Below are positions 25,645 to 34,229 of a DNA stretch of 64,000 bases, one piece after another. The notes below the pieces were generated by a model, which was not told where the DNA came from, did not search any database, and saw only the letters and a list, made by a program, of their open reading frames with translations. The stretch is from JALORV01 sp963712485 (GTDB lineage Bacteria > Pseudomonadota > Gammaproteobacteria > Burkholderiales > Burkholderiaceae_F): positions 56,411 to 120,410 of the forward strand of contig CAVQID010000074.1 of the NCBI GenBank assembly GCA_963712485.1. The letters are read 5' to 3'. A program made the translations under genes and the position numbers. Each line of letters begins with the position of its first letter. Position 1 is the first letter of the stretch.

Positions 25645-27111
25645 ATGGTTCGCATGCTGCTCGGATTGTTGATGGGACTCGCAGCCACCTCGGCCTGGTC
25701 GCAGAACGCCGTCGTCGGCAAGCAGCTTTATCTCAACACCAACGGCTCGCCGCTGAGCTGTGGGTCGGCCGGCGCGTGCCACGGCCCGGATCCGGCTCTC
25801 AGACTGAGGGGGATTGAAAAGGGAACGACCGGTGCGGCGATATTGAACGCGATCAACTCGAAGAACGAGATGAAGTTCCTGGCGAATGCTCCGTACACGG
25901 TATCCGCGCAGCAAGCCGCGGACATCGCGGCGTACATTGTCAATCCGGCGGCAGCGAACAGTCCGGCCCTCTCGGTGTCTGCGACCGCACTGACTTTTGC
26001 GTCGACCCAGATCGCCGTCGCGAATTCCACGTCGATGCCAGCAGGCATCACGGTGACGAATTCTGGGGGTGCCGCGCTGACCATTAGCGGGATCGCCAAG
26101 GGCGGTGCCAACGCCGCCGACTTCAGTGCCACCGGTAGCTGCGTCGGCGCCTCCGTATCGGTTCCCGCCGGCGGCACCTGCACACTCAGCGCAACCTTCA
26201 CGCCGGCGGCCGCGGGTACGCGCAGCGCGACCTTCGTGTTCCAGTCGAACGCCGCCTCGAATCCGACGATCACGCTATCCGGGACCGGAGCCGCTGCCGC
26301 GACGCCGAGCCTGATGCGCAGCGTTACGTCGATCACGTTCAACTCGCAGACGATCGGCACGACCAGTGCGGTCCGCGCGGTCGTGCTCACCAACAACGGC
26401 ACGATGCCGGTGTCGATCACGCAGGTCGCTGCCGCGCCGACGCCCGAGTTCGCGGCAACGGGGGCCTGCGTCGGTACGCTCGCCGCCGGCGCCAGCTGCA
26501 CGATGAACGTGACGTTTACGCCGTCGGCTTCCGGCATGCGTAACGGCAACCTGACGATTACGTCGAATGCGACCGGCTCGCCTCACGCGGTCACATTGAC
26601 CGGTCCGGGAGTGCTTACGCCGACCGGTGCCGCTGCGATCACATCGAGCGCCTTGAGCTTTCCGCAGACGGTCGTCAGTTCCGCGGCGACTCCACTGCGC
26701 GCGACCCTGACGAACACCGGAAACGCAGTGCTGAACATCACGTCGGTCACGATCGCCGGCGCAAACGCAGCTGACTTTCGCCTGGGCGCCGGCAACACCT
26801 GCGCGGCCGGGGCGCTGGCAGTAAATGCAAGCTGCCAGGTCGAGGCCGAGTTCCGTCCGACCTCTGCGGGCAACAAGACCGCGGACGTTGTCGTTGCCCA
26901 CAGCGCCGGCACCACGACGGTTGCGCTGGGCGGCATGGCCGCCGAGCCGGCGGCGGCGACCGCCCCGGCGCCGGCAGCGGCGCCGTCCTCTTCGGCGCTG
27001 GCTCCTTCGAACGTCGGCGGTGGGGGAGCGGTGAACCCGTCGTACGGCGTGCTGCTGTTGTTGTCCTTGCTCGCCGTGGGTAGGCGCGAGCGGCGGCCGA
27101 TGCCGCGTTAG
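25645..27111 (+). CDS. Exported haem-like protein with three choice-of-anchor repeats and C-terminal sorting tail
   Basis: A 488-residue exported protein. The signal peptide ends near AWSQ, then a cytochrome c-like domain carries an unusual Cys39-x5-Cys45-His46 motif (CGSAGACH) in place of CxxCH. Three choice-of-anchor D-type Ig-like repeats follow, each with the pattern NAADF-CTLS-FTP (about 110-210, 215-320, 330-430). The tail is an Ala/Pro linker, NVGGGGAVNP, a hydrophobic helix (YGVLLLLSLLAV) and GRRERR, a sorting-signal layout. The start at 25645 is chosen because AAAGGA lies seven bases upstream and the signal peptide is then ideal; 25594 is a longer alternative. It is probably paired with the preceding gene, and a terminator follows. 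Confidence 0.75.
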   Translation: MVRMLLGLLMGLAATSAWSQNAVVGKQLYLNTNGSPLSCGSAGACHGPDPALRLRGIEKGTTGAAILNAINSKNEMKFLANAPYTVSAQQAADIAAYIVNPAAANSPALSVSATALTFASTQIAVANSTSMPAGITVTNSGGAALTISGIAKGGANAADFSATGSCVGASVSVPAGGTCTLSATFTPAAAGTRSATFVFQSNAASNPTITLSGTGAAAATPSLMRSVTSITFNSQTIGTTSAVRAVVLTNNGTMPVSITQVAAAPTPEFAATGACVGTLAAGASCTMNVTFTPSASGMRNGNLTITSNATGSPHAVTLTGPGVLTPTGAAAITSSALSFPQTVVSSAATPLRATLTNTGNAVLNITSVTIAGANAADFRLGAGNTCAAGALAVNASCQVEAEFRPTSAGNKTADVVVAHSAGTTTVALGGMAAEPAAATAPAPAAAPSSSALAPSNVGGGGAVNPSYGVLLLLSLLAVGRRERRPMPR

Positions 27112-27130
27112 GCGAAACCCCAACGAAATG

Positions 27131-27158
27131 GCGGCGCCTCCGGGCGCCGCTTTGCTTT
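27131..27158 (+). terminator. Intrinsic terminator after the two cytochrome-like genes
   Basis: A perfect eight-pair stem GCGGCGCC/GGCGCCGC (27131-27138 with 27143-27150) with a TCCG loop, followed by TTTGCTTT. It lies 20 bases after the stop codon and 22 bases before the iscR promoter, and separates the two transcription units. Confidence 0.75.
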
Positions 27159-27175
27159 GGAGCCGGGGTTTTTGT

Positions 27176-27230
27176 AAAGTTGACTAGAATAGTCGGGATT
27201 AGTATAATTCCGACGAAATTTATCGGGAAT
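27176..27230 (+). promoter_or_regulatory. iscR promoter with IscR type-1 operator sites
   Basis: TTGACT (27180-27185) and TATAAT (27203-27208), 17 bases apart, form a near-perfect sigma-70 promoter. The -35 lies inside a type-1 IscR site: the dyad GACTA-GAA-TAGTC (27182-27194) within TTGACTAGAATAGTCGGG. A second dyad ATTCCGA...TCGGGAAT (27207-27230) covers the -10 and start region and may be a second site. In known systems [2Fe-2S]-IscR represses its own operon at such sites when clusters are sufficient. Confidence 0.88.
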
Positions 27231-27281
27231 CTTCGTGGGGCCGTTGGGTCAGAACGAACGCCTCCACCCGAAAGGACTGCG

Positions 27282-27785
27282 ATGAGACTGACTACCAAGG
27301 GCCGGTTTGCCGTAACGGCCATGATCGATCTTGCACTGCGAGAGCACAACGGACCGGTGACCCTGGCCGGCATCAGCCAGCGCCAGAAGATTTCACTGTC
27401 GTACCTGGAGCAGTTGTTCGGCAAGCTGCGCCGCCATGAGCTGGTCGAGAGCACCCGCGGGCCGGGCGGCGGTTACACGCTGGGCCGCGTAGCGAAGGAC
27501 ATTACCGTCGCCGATATCATCTTCGCGGTCGACGAGCCGCTCGACGCAACGCAGTGTGGTGGCAAGGAAAACTGCCTCGACGACCAGCGCTGCATGACGC
27601 ACGACCTCTGGGCTAATCTGAACGCTCGCATGGTCGATTATCTCGACTCGGTAAGCTTGGCTGACCTCGTCGAACAGCAGAAGGCGCGCGTCGAGAAGGC
27701 CCCTGTCGGCAACGCCGTGTTGCACGATAATCGCGCTCGGGCGCGGACCGAGTCCGATGAGAAGAACGAGACCGCACTGACGTAG
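27282..27785 (+). CDS. iscR: Rrf2-family Fe-S cluster regulator
   Basis: A 167-residue transcription factor with an N-terminal winged helix (MRLTTKGRFAVTAMIDLAL; recognition region SLSYLEQLFGKLR). The cluster ligands Cys 92, Cys 98, Cys 104 and His 107 (QCGGKENCLDDQRCMTHDLW) are at the same positions as in E. coli IscR. It senses Fe-S status and represses the isc operon from the type-1 sites just upstream. iscS follows 14 bases after the stop. Confidence 0.96.
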   Translation: MRLTTKGRFAVTAMIDLALREHNGPVTLAGISQRQKISLSYLEQLFGKLRRHELVESTRGPGGGYTLGRVAKDITVADIIFAVDEPLDATQCGGKENCLDDQRCMTHDLWANLNARMVDYLDSVSLADLVEQQKARVEKAPVGNAVLHDNRARARTESDEKNETALT

Positions 27786-27799
27786 CAGGGCAGGGGGAT

Positions 27800-29008
27800 A
27801 TGCAGCTTCCGATCTATCTCGACTATTCGGCGACGACGCCGGTGGACCCGCGCGTGGTCGACGCGATGATTCCCTGGTTGCGCGATCACTTCGGCAACCC
27901 GGCTTCGCGCAGCCATTCCTATGGCTGGGAAGCGGAGAAGGCCGTCGAGACGGCTCGCGAAAACGTGGCCGCGCTGGTCAACTGCGATCCGCGTGAGTTG
28001 ATCTGGACCTCGGGGGCGACCGAATCGATCAATCTGGCAGTCAAGGGCGCGGCGCATTTCTACAAGGACAAGGGCAAGCACCTTGTCACCGTGAAGACCG
28101 AGCACAAGGCGACGCTCGACACGATGCGCGAACTCGAGCGCGAAGGCTTCGAGGTCACCTACATGGACGTCGAGCCTGACGGACTGCTCGACCTGTCGAA
28201 GCTCGCAGCCGCGCTGCGGCCGGACACGATTGTCGTCTCGGTGATGTTCGTCAACAACGAAATCGGTGTTATCCAGGACATTCCGGCGATTGGCGAGCTG
28301 TGCCGCGGGCGCGGCATTATTTTCCACGTCGATGCCGCCCAGGCGACCGGCAAGGTGGTCGTCGACCTGTCGCAGCTCAAGGTCGACCTGATGTCGTTTT
28401 CGGCGCACAAGACCTATGGACCGAAGGGTATGGGAGCGCTGTTCGTGAGGCGCAAGCCGCGCGTGCGGCTCGAGGCGCAGATGCACGGCGGCGGCCATGA
28501 ACGTGGCCTGCGGTCGGGCACGCTGCCGACGCACCAGATCGTCGGCATGGGTGAGGCGTTTCGCATCGCACGCGAGGAAATGGCGACGGAAAACGAGCGC
28601 ATCCGCATGTTGCGGGACCGGCTCTGGACCGGACTGTCGCAGATCGAACAGGTTTATCTGAACGGCGATTTCGAGCAACGTGTACCGCACAACCTCAACG
28701 TCAGTTTCAACTTCGTCGAGGGCGAAAGCCTGATCATGGCGATCAAGGATGTCGCCGTGTCGTCCGGCTCGGCTTGCACGTCCGCGTCGCTGGAGCCATC
28801 GTATGTACTTCGTGCGCTCGGCCGCAGCGATGAGCTGGCACATAGCTCGATCCGTTTCACCGTCGGTCGCTTCACAACGCAGGAAGAGATCGATTACACG
28901 GTCAGTCTGGTGACGCGCCAGGTGGCGCGGCTGCGGGAAATGTCGCCCTTGTGGGAAATGTACAAGGACGGCATCGATCTGAATTCAGTCCAGTGGGCCG
29001 CCCACTGA
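27800..29008 (+). CDS. iscS: Cysteine desulfurase
   Basis: A PLP enzyme that takes sulfur from cysteine as a persulfide and delivers it to IscU and other acceptors. The 402-residue protein has YLDYSATTPVDPRV at the start, SGATESINLA, the PLP Lys 204 in SAHKTYGPKGMGAL, and the catalytic Cys 326 in SSGSACTSASLEPSYVLRAL, all as in class I IscS. It ends with the IscU-docking C-terminal region (SPLWEMYKDGIDL). It is the second gene of the isc operon. Confidence 0.97.
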   Translation: MQLPIYLDYSATTPVDPRVVDAMIPWLRDHFGNPASRSHSYGWEAEKAVETARENVAALVNCDPRELIWTSGATESINLAVKGAAHFYKDKGKHLVTVKTEHKATLDTMRELEREGFEVTYMDVEPDGLLDLSKLAAALRPDTIVVSVMFVNNEIGVIQDIPAIGELCRGRGIIFHVDAAQATGKVVVDLSQLKVDLMSFSAHKTYGPKGMGALFVRRKPRVRLEAQMHGGGHERGLRSGTLPTHQIVGMGEAFRIAREEMATENERIRMLRDRLWTGLSQIEQVYLNGDFEQRVPHNLNVSFNFVEGESLIMAIKDVAVSSGSACTSASLEPSYVLRALGRSDELAHSSIRFTVGRFTTQEEIDYTVSLVTRQVARLREMSPLWEMYKDGIDLNSVQWAAH

Positions 29009-29026
29009 GTTTGCAAAGAGGCCAAC

Positions 29027-29440
29027 ATGGCATACAGCTCGAAAGTTATCGATCACTACGAAAACCCACGCAATGTCGGTTCGTTCGACAAGGGCGATGA
29101 CAGCATCGGTACCGGCATGGTCGGCGCGCCCGCGTGCGGCGACGTGATGAAGCTGCAGATCAAGGTCAACGAGCGCGGCATCATCGAGGACGCACGTTTC
29201 AAGACCTATGGCTGCGGTTCGGCGATCGCCTCATCGTCGCTGGTGACCGAGTGGGTCAAGGGCCGCACGCTCGATGACGCGGCAAAGATCCGGAATACCC
29301 AGATCGCCGAGGAACTGGCGCTGCCGCCGGTGAAGATCCACTGTTCGATCCTCGCCGAGGACGCCATCAAGGCGGCGGTCGACGACTACCGCCGCAAGCA
29401 CGGCCAGCCCGCGCACGTCGCGGAGCCGAAGGCCGCCTGA
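29027..29440 (+). CDS. iscU: Fe-S cluster assembly scaffold
   Basis: The 137-residue scaffold on which [2Fe-2S] clusters are built from IscS sulfur. Active-site residues Cys 37 and Asp 39 (GAPACGDVMKLQI), the YGCGSAIASSSL Cys and the KIHCSILAEDAI Cys are all present; the LPPVK motif recognised by HscA precedes the last Cys. It is 18 bases after iscS and 22 bases before iscA. Confidence 0.97.
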   Translation: MAYSSKVIDHYENPRNVGSFDKGDDSIGTGMVGAPACGDVMKLQIKVNERGIIEDARFKTYGCGSAIASSSLVTEWVKGRTLDDAAKIRNTQIAEELALPPVKIHCSILAEDAIKAAVDDYRRKHGQPAHVAEPKAA

Positions 29441-29462
29441 ATAGCGCGAGGAGAGCGAGGCA

Positions 29463-29786
29463 ATGGCAGTCACGATGACCGAACGTGCGGCTGAACACGT
29501 CGCGGGTTTCCTGCAGAAGCGCGGCAAGGGCGTGGGATTGCGCCTCGGCGTGCGCACGACCGGGTGCTCGGGCATGGCATACAAGCTCGAGTACGCGGAT
29601 GCAGCGCACCCCGAGGACCAGACGTTCGAGTGCCACGGAGTCAAGATCCTGGTCGACCCGAAGAGCATGGCGTACATCGATGGCACCGAACTGGACTTTG
29701 TCCGCGAAGGGTTGAACGAAGGCTTTCGCTTCAACAATCCGAACGAGAAGAACCGCTGCGGTTGCGGCGAGTCCTTCAACGTCTAG
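29463..29786 (+). CDS. iscA: A-type Fe-S cluster carrier
   Basis: A 107-residue A-type carrier that transfers clusters or iron to client apoproteins. The three ligand cysteines are Cys 35 (TTGCSGMAYKLEY) and Cys 99/101 (CGCGESFNV at the C-terminus), as in IscA. It lies between iscU and hscB in the standard isc order. Confidence 0.95.
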   Translation: MAVTMTERAAEHVAGFLQKRGKGVGLRLGVRTTGCSGMAYKLEYADAAHPEDQTFECHGVKILVDPKSMAYIDGTELDFVREGLNEGFRFNNPNEKNRCGCGESFNV

Positions 29787-29829
29787 ATCGCGCGGCACCG
29801 GCGCGCCGCTGCTCGCGCCGAGTTGCATC

Positions 29830-30372
29830 ATGTCCCACCCCGACCACTTCGCGCTGTTCGCGTTGCCTGCCCGCTTTGCGATCGATGAGAGGGCGCTCGA
29901 AAGTGCGCACAAGGCCGTTCAGTCGAAAGTGCATCCCGACCGCTTTGCTTCCGGCACGGCTGCTGAGCGGCGCGTCGCCATGCAGTGGGCAGCGCGCGCC
30001 AACGAGGCCTACCGTACGCTGAAGTCTCCCTTAGCCCGCGCTGCCTACCTGTGCGAGCGCGCCGGCGTTCCTATCGATGCCGAGTCCAACACCGCAATGC
30101 CCGGGCCATTCCTGTTGCAACAGATGGAATGGCGTGAAGCCGTCGAGGAGGCGCGCCGTTGCGGCGACGCGGTGCAGTTGGCCGGCCTCGAGCAGACCAT
30201 GACGGCCGAACGCAATCGCCTGATCGGCACGATTGCGGATGCGATCGATCGCGACGGCGATCACGCCGCTGCCGCGCGCCTGGTACGGCAACTGATGTTC
30301 ATCGAGAAGTTCGGCGAAGAGGTGCACGCGGCCGCAGACGGGCTGGCGCACCCGCGCGAGGCGTCTGCCTGA
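29830..30372 (+). CDS. hscB: J-domain co-chaperone for Fe-S transfer
   Basis: A 180-residue cochaperone that brings IscU to HscA and stimulates its ATPase. The N-terminal J domain has the HPD motif at residues 35-37 (KVHPDRF) and ANEAYRTLKSPLARAAYLCE; the C-terminal helical domain (NTAMPGPFLLQQMEWREAVEEA) binds IscU. The stop overlaps the hscA ATG by one base. Confidence 0.95.
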   Translation: MSHPDHFALFALPARFAIDERALESAHKAVQSKVHPDRFASGTAAERRVAMQWAARANEAYRTLKSPLARAAYLCERAGVPIDAESNTAMPGPFLLQQMEWREAVEEARRCGDAVQLAGLEQTMTAERNRLIGTIADAIDRDGDHAAAARLVRQLMFIEKFGEEVHAAADGLAHPREASA

Positions 30373-32252
30373 TGGCCCTGCTGCAGATTGCCGAGCCCGG
30401 CGAATCGGCCGCCCCGCATCAGCACCGGCTTGCTGTCGGTATCGACCTCGGAACCACCAACTCGCTCGTCGCCACCGTACGTAACAGCATTCCGGTCGTC
30501 CTTGACGACGCCGAAGGACGCGCGCTGCTGCCTTCCATCGTGCGCTATTTGCCCGACGGCAACGTGGAAGTTGGATACGAAGCGCAGAAGCATCAATCGC
30601 TGGATCCGCGGAACACCGTCGTATCGGTCAAGCGCTTCATGGGACGCGCACGATCCGATGTGCTGTACATCGAAAGCATGCCGTACGACTTTGTCGACCG
30701 CGCCGACGACGCGCCCGGCATGCTGCAATTGCGCACGGCGGCAGGGATCAAGAGTCCGGTCGAAGTCTCCGCGGAAATCCTGAAGGTCCTGCGCGCGCGT
30801 GCCGAGGCGGCACTTGGCGGCGAGCTCGTCGGCGCCGTCGTCACCGTCCCCGCCTATTTCGACGACGCACAGCGGCAGGCCACCAAGGATGCCGCGCGGC
30901 TCGCCGGACTCAATGTCCTGCGCCTGCTCAACGAGCCGACCGCGGCGGCGATCGCGTACGGGCTCGATCACGCGGCCGAAGGCACCTACGCGGTGTACGA
31001 CCTCGGTGGCGGGACCTTCGACATTTCCGTGCTGAAGTTGTCCAAAGGAGTATTCGAGGTGCTGGCCACCGGCGGCGATTCGGCGCTGGGCGGCGACGAC
31101 TTCGACCATCGACTGTTCTGCTGGCTCATCGAACGGGCCAGGTTGCTGCCGCTGTCCCAGCATGACGCGCGCGCGCTGATGGTCAAGGCGCGCGAGGTCA
31201 AGGAACAGTTGTCGGGTGAAATGGAGGTGCGCGCCAACGCGGTGCTGTCGACCGGCGAGGTGGTCGATCTGCCGGCGTCGAGCCGCGATTTTTCGCGCAT
31301 GACGCAGCCGCTCGTGGACAAGACACTTGCGGCCTGCCGCAAGGCGCTGCAGGACGCCGGCATCAAGCCGCACGATGTCGATGGGGTCGTCATGGTCGGC
31401 GGTGCCACCCGCATGCCGCACGTGCGCAAGGCCGTCGGCGCTTTCTTCGGCCAGACACCGCTGACCAACATCGATCCGGACAAGGTCGTTGCGCTCGGCG
31501 CGGCGATGCAGGCCAACCTGCTGGCAGGCAATCGCGCGGCGGGGGATGACTGGCTGCTGCTCGATGTCATTCCGCTGTCGCTCGGTCTCGAGACGATGGG
31601 CGGACTCGTCGAACGGATCATTCCGCGCAACTCGTCGATTCCGGTTTCGCGCGCGCAGGAGTTCACGACGTTCCGCGACGGCCAGACCGCGATTGCGGTG
31701 CATGTCGTGCAGGGCGAGCGTGAACTCGTTTCCGACTGCCGGTCGCTGGCGCGCTTCGAACTGCGGGGTATTCCGCCGATGGCCGCGGGCGCCGCGCGCA
31801 TCCGCGTGACGTTCACCGTTGACGCGGATGGCCTGCTGTCGGTGGCTGCGCGAGAAATGGTCAGCGGCGTCGAAGCAGCGATCGCGGTGAAGCCGTCGTA
31901 TGGCCTCTCCGACGACGAGATCGCACGCATGCTGCAGGAATCGTTCGGCTCCGCCGACGACGACATGCGTGCCCGCGCACTGCGCGAGCAACAGGTCGAG
32001 GCGCAACGTTTGATGGAAGCCACACTCGCCGCGCTCGCGGCCGACGGCGACCTGCTGACGGCGGACGAGCGCAATGCAGTCGAGCGCCTGCTGGCCGAGG
32101 TATCCGGCCAGCTGCAGCGCGAAGACGTTGTTGCCATTCGTCAGGCGACCGAAGCATTGATCGCGGGCACCGACGACTTCGCCGCGCGTCGCATGGATCG
32201 CTCGATACGCGCCGCACTGGCCGGGCGCACGATCGAGGAACTGGCGAAGTAG
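30372..32252 (+). CDS. hscA: Hsp70-type chaperone for Fe-S cluster transfer
   Basis: A 626-residue Hsp70-class ATPase dedicated to releasing clusters from IscU. The nucleotide-binding domain starts VGIDLGTTNSLVATV; VTVPAYFDDAQRQATKDAA, LNEPTAAAIAYGLD, YDLGGGTFDISVL and VGGATRMPHVRKAV are the Hsp70 signatures. The substrate domain starts near IPLSLGLETMGGLVERII. The ATG at 30372 (TGATG with hscB) is preferred to upstream in-frame codons inside hscB. fdx follows 11 bases later. Confidence 0.97.
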   Translation: MALLQIAEPGESAAPHQHRLAVGIDLGTTNSLVATVRNSIPVVLDDAEGRALLPSIVRYLPDGNVEVGYEAQKHQSLDPRNTVVSVKRFMGRARSDVLYIESMPYDFVDRADDAPGMLQLRTAAGIKSPVEVSAEILKVLRARAEAALGGELVGAVVTVPAYFDDAQRQATKDAARLAGLNVLRLLNEPTAAAIAYGLDHAAEGTYAVYDLGGGTFDISVLKLSKGVFEVLATGGDSALGGDDFDHRLFCWLIERARLLPLSQHDARALMVKAREVKEQLSGEMEVRANAVLSTGEVVDLPASSRDFSRMTQPLVDKTLAACRKALQDAGIKPHDVDGVVMVGGATRMPHVRKAVGAFFGQTPLTNIDPDKVVALGAAMQANLLAGNRAAGDDWLLLDVIPLSLGLETMGGLVERIIPRNSSIPVSRAQEFTTFRDGQTAIAVHVVQGERELVSDCRSLARFELRGIPPMAAGAARIRVTFTVDADGLLSVAAREMVSGVEAAIAVKPSYGLSDDEIARMLQESFGSADDDMRARALREQQVEAQRLMEATLAALAADGDLLTADERNAVERLLAEVSGQLQREDVVAIRQATEALIAGTDDFAARRMDRSIRAALAGRTIEELAK

Positions 32253-32263
32253 CGCGTCAGCAG

Positions 32264-32602
32264 ATGCCGAAGATCACTGTATTGCCGCACGAGGAGTTGT
32301 GCCCGGCCGGCAAGGAATTCGAAAGCCCATCAGGCGTGTCGCTTGCGGATGCGCTGCTCGACCACGGTGTCGATATCGAGCACGCGTGCGGCAAGGTCGC
32401 AGCGTGCACCACGTGCCACTGCATCGTCCGCAAGGGTTTCCAGTCCCTGCCTCCGGCTGAAGACAAGGAAGAAGACCTGCTCGACCGCGCCTGGGGCCTC
32501 ACTCCGGTGTCGCGACTGTCGTGCCAGGCGATCGTGCAGGACGCGGATCTGACGGTCGAGATTCCGAAGTACAGCATCAATTACGCCAAGGAAAAGGTCT
32601 AG
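32264..32602 (+). CDS. fdx: Adrenodoxin-type [2Fe-2S] ferredoxin, isc type
   Basis: A 112-residue electron donor for cluster assembly on IscU. The cluster ligands are Cys 42, 48 and 51 (HACGKVAACTTCHC) and Cys 87 (RLSCQA), the C-x5-C-x2-C-x35-C spacing of the adrenodoxin family. It starts MPKITVLPHEELCPAG. It is placed between hscA and iscX as in E. coli. Confidence 0.95.
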   Translation: MPKITVLPHEELCPAGKEFESPSGVSLADALLDHGVDIEHACGKVAACTTCHCIVRKGFQSLPPAEDKEEDLLDRAWGLTPVSRLSCQAIVQDADLTVEIPKYSINYAKEKV

Positions 32603-32651
32603 GCGCGTGTTGGGGTCGATAGGGCAAGGCATGCGACGAGCGGAGCAGACA

Positions 32652-32846
32652 ATGAAGTGGACCGATACGCTGGAAATCGCGATGGCGCTCGCCGAGGCCC
32701 ATCCGGACGTCGACCCGCACACGATCCGTTTTATGGATCTGCGTCGCTGGGTTCTCGAACTGCCTGATTTCACCGATGATCCGAACCATTCCGGCGAAAA
32801 GATCCTCGAGGCGATCCAGATGGCGTGGATCGAAGAGGTCGAGTGA
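32652..32846 (+). CDS. iscX: IscX, Fe-S assembly regulator
   Basis: A 64-residue acidic protein that binds iron and IscS and tunes desulfurase activity. Family features are present: MKWTDTLEIAMALAEAHPDV, then DPHTIRFMDLRRWVLELPDF and a C-terminal ILEAIQMAWIEE. The ATG at 32652 is chosen from homology; upstream in-frame codons add unrelated residues. It is the last isc gene. The following 124 bases to the SbtB stop show no gene and no clear terminator. Confidence 0.93.
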   Translation: MKWTDTLEIAMALAEAHPDVDPHTIRFMDLRRWVLELPDFTDDPNHSGEKILEAIQMAWIEEVE

Positions 32847-32970
32847 GTGTCACGCTCGAGACCTGCGGCGGCCATCGGATATTCGCGGTCGCGGCACCGT
32901 GCTGGACCCGCGGGCGCGGTCAGGTACGTCGAGCCGGCCGCCTGGTGCGGATCGTGCGCAGAGACCCGCG

Positions 32971-33273
32971 CTAGAACTTTTCGGCGCGAAAGACGCCGAC
33001 GTCGGCGGTGAACATCGCCACCTGGAAGTGCTCCGCGTAACTGCCGAGAACGTGCGCTGCCAGCGCCTTCGCGACCTCGGCGTCGCAGACGACTTTCATC
33101 TCGATTGAACGGTCGGCTTCCCAACTCGCTTCGCGCTCGCCGCGTTCTCCGCCCCCGCGTACTTCGGTAATCGTGTAACCGTGCGCGCCGAACTGCCGCG
33201 CATCGCGGATCAGGTTCTTTTCGAGAGCAGCTTCGGTGATGATGACCAGCAGTTTCTTCGCATGCGTCTGCAT
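32971..33273 (-). CDS. P-II-like protein, SbtB type
   Basis: A 100-residue P-II-fold protein: beta strand (KLLVIITEAALEKNLI), GAHGYTITEVRGGGERGE leading into a loop, then SIEMKVVCD and a second repeat half. It lacks the canonical uridylylated YRG T-loop tyrosine context of GlnB/GlnK. Because it ends a transcription unit two bases after the SbtA-type transporter gene, it is most likely the SbtB regulator, which in cyanobacteria binds adenine nucleotides and gates SbtA. The ligand here is unknown. Confidence 0.75.
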   Translation of the reverse strand: MQTHAKKLLVIITEAALEKNLIRDARQFGAHGYTITEVRGGGERGEREASWEADRSIEMKVVCDAEVAKALAAHVLGSYAEHFQVAMFTADVGVFRAEKF

Positions 33274-33275
33274 GA

Positions 33276-34229
33276 CTAGCTCCCGAGCCAGCGCGCGTAC
33301 TGGAGATAGATCGGGATCCCGATCGTGATGTTGAAGGGAAACGTAACGCCGAGCACCAGGCCGATCGACAGCGCCGGATTTGCCTCCGGAACGGCCACCC
33401 GCATCGCCGTCGGCGCTGCGATATACGACGCGCTGGCGGCCAGCGTGGCGAGCAGCGTCGTGCCACCCAGACTCAATCCCAGGAGGTGGCCGACCACGCT
33501 GCCGATGAATCCGAGGACGAGGGGCACGATGATGCCGAAGGCGACCAGGAAAGCGCCGGCGCGGCGCAAGTCGCCGATCCGGCCGCCGGCAACCAGTCCC
33601 ATTTCAAGAAGAAAGAGCGCGAGCACGCCCTTGAAGAGCCCGAAGAACACCGGTTCGATCGGCGCCAGCGCCTGGGGCCCGGCAATCGCGCCGATCACCA
33701 GGCCGCCGAGCAACAGCACGACGCTTTTGCCGAACACCACCTCGTGCGCGAGCACGCCCCAGCGCAGCGGTTGCCGTGTGCTGCCCCGCGCCGCAAACGC
33801 GCGCGCCAGCACGATGCCCACGACGATGCCCGGCGCCTCCATCAGTGCGACCAGCAGCGGCATATGCGGTTCGCTCGGGATGCCGGCCTGGAGCAACAGG
33901 CTGGTGCCAACGGCAAACGTGACCACGGAGACGGAACCGTAGTGCGCCGCGATCGCAGCGCTGTCGGCGACCGTCAGGCGGCCGGCCGCACGCAGCACGG
34001 GATAGAGCATCAGCGGAATCGCTGCGCCGAGCGCCATTGCGGCCAGTGCGCTGGGTAGAACGCCCGCGGCGGTGTGGCGCGCGAGTTCGACGCCGCCCTT
34101 GAGGCCGATGGCCAGCAGCAGGTAGATCGACAGCGTCTCGTAAAGCGCTTCCGGCAGCCGCAGATCACTCTTCGCCAGGCGTGCGACGACGCCGAGAATG
34201 AAGAAGAGGACGACCGCGTCGATGATCAC
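33276..34229 (-). CDS. Sodium-dependent bicarbonate transporter, SbtA family
   Basis: A 317-residue inner-membrane permease with about ten hydrophobic segments in two inverted halves. Family-like segments are visible: ARLAKSDLRLPEALYETLSIYLL and AIGLKGGVELA near the start, AAHYGSVSVVTFAVG, LLVALMEAPGIVVGI, LLLGGLVIGAI and ASASYIAAPTAMRVAVPEANP. SbtA proteins import HCO3- with Na+. The start is the GTG overlapping the Nudix stop (GTGA); a longer in-frame version runs through the Nudix gene. It is coupled to the SbtB-like gene downstream. Confidence 0.82.
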   Translation of the reverse strand: MIIDAVVLFFILGVVARLAKSDLRLPEALYETLSIYLLLAIGLKGGVELARHTAAGVLPSALAAMALGAAIPLMLYPVLRAAGRLTVADSAAIAAHYGSVSVVTFAVGTSLLLQAGIPSEPHMPLLVALMEAPGIVVGIVLARAFAARGSTRQPLRWGVLAHEVVFGKSVVLLLGGLVIGAIAGPQALAPIEPVFFGLFKGVLALFLLEMGLVAGGRIGDLRRAGAFLVAFGIIVPLVLGFIGSVVGHLLGLSLGGTTLLATLAASASYIAAPTAMRVAVPEANPALSIGLVLGVTFPFNITIGIPIYLQYARWLGS

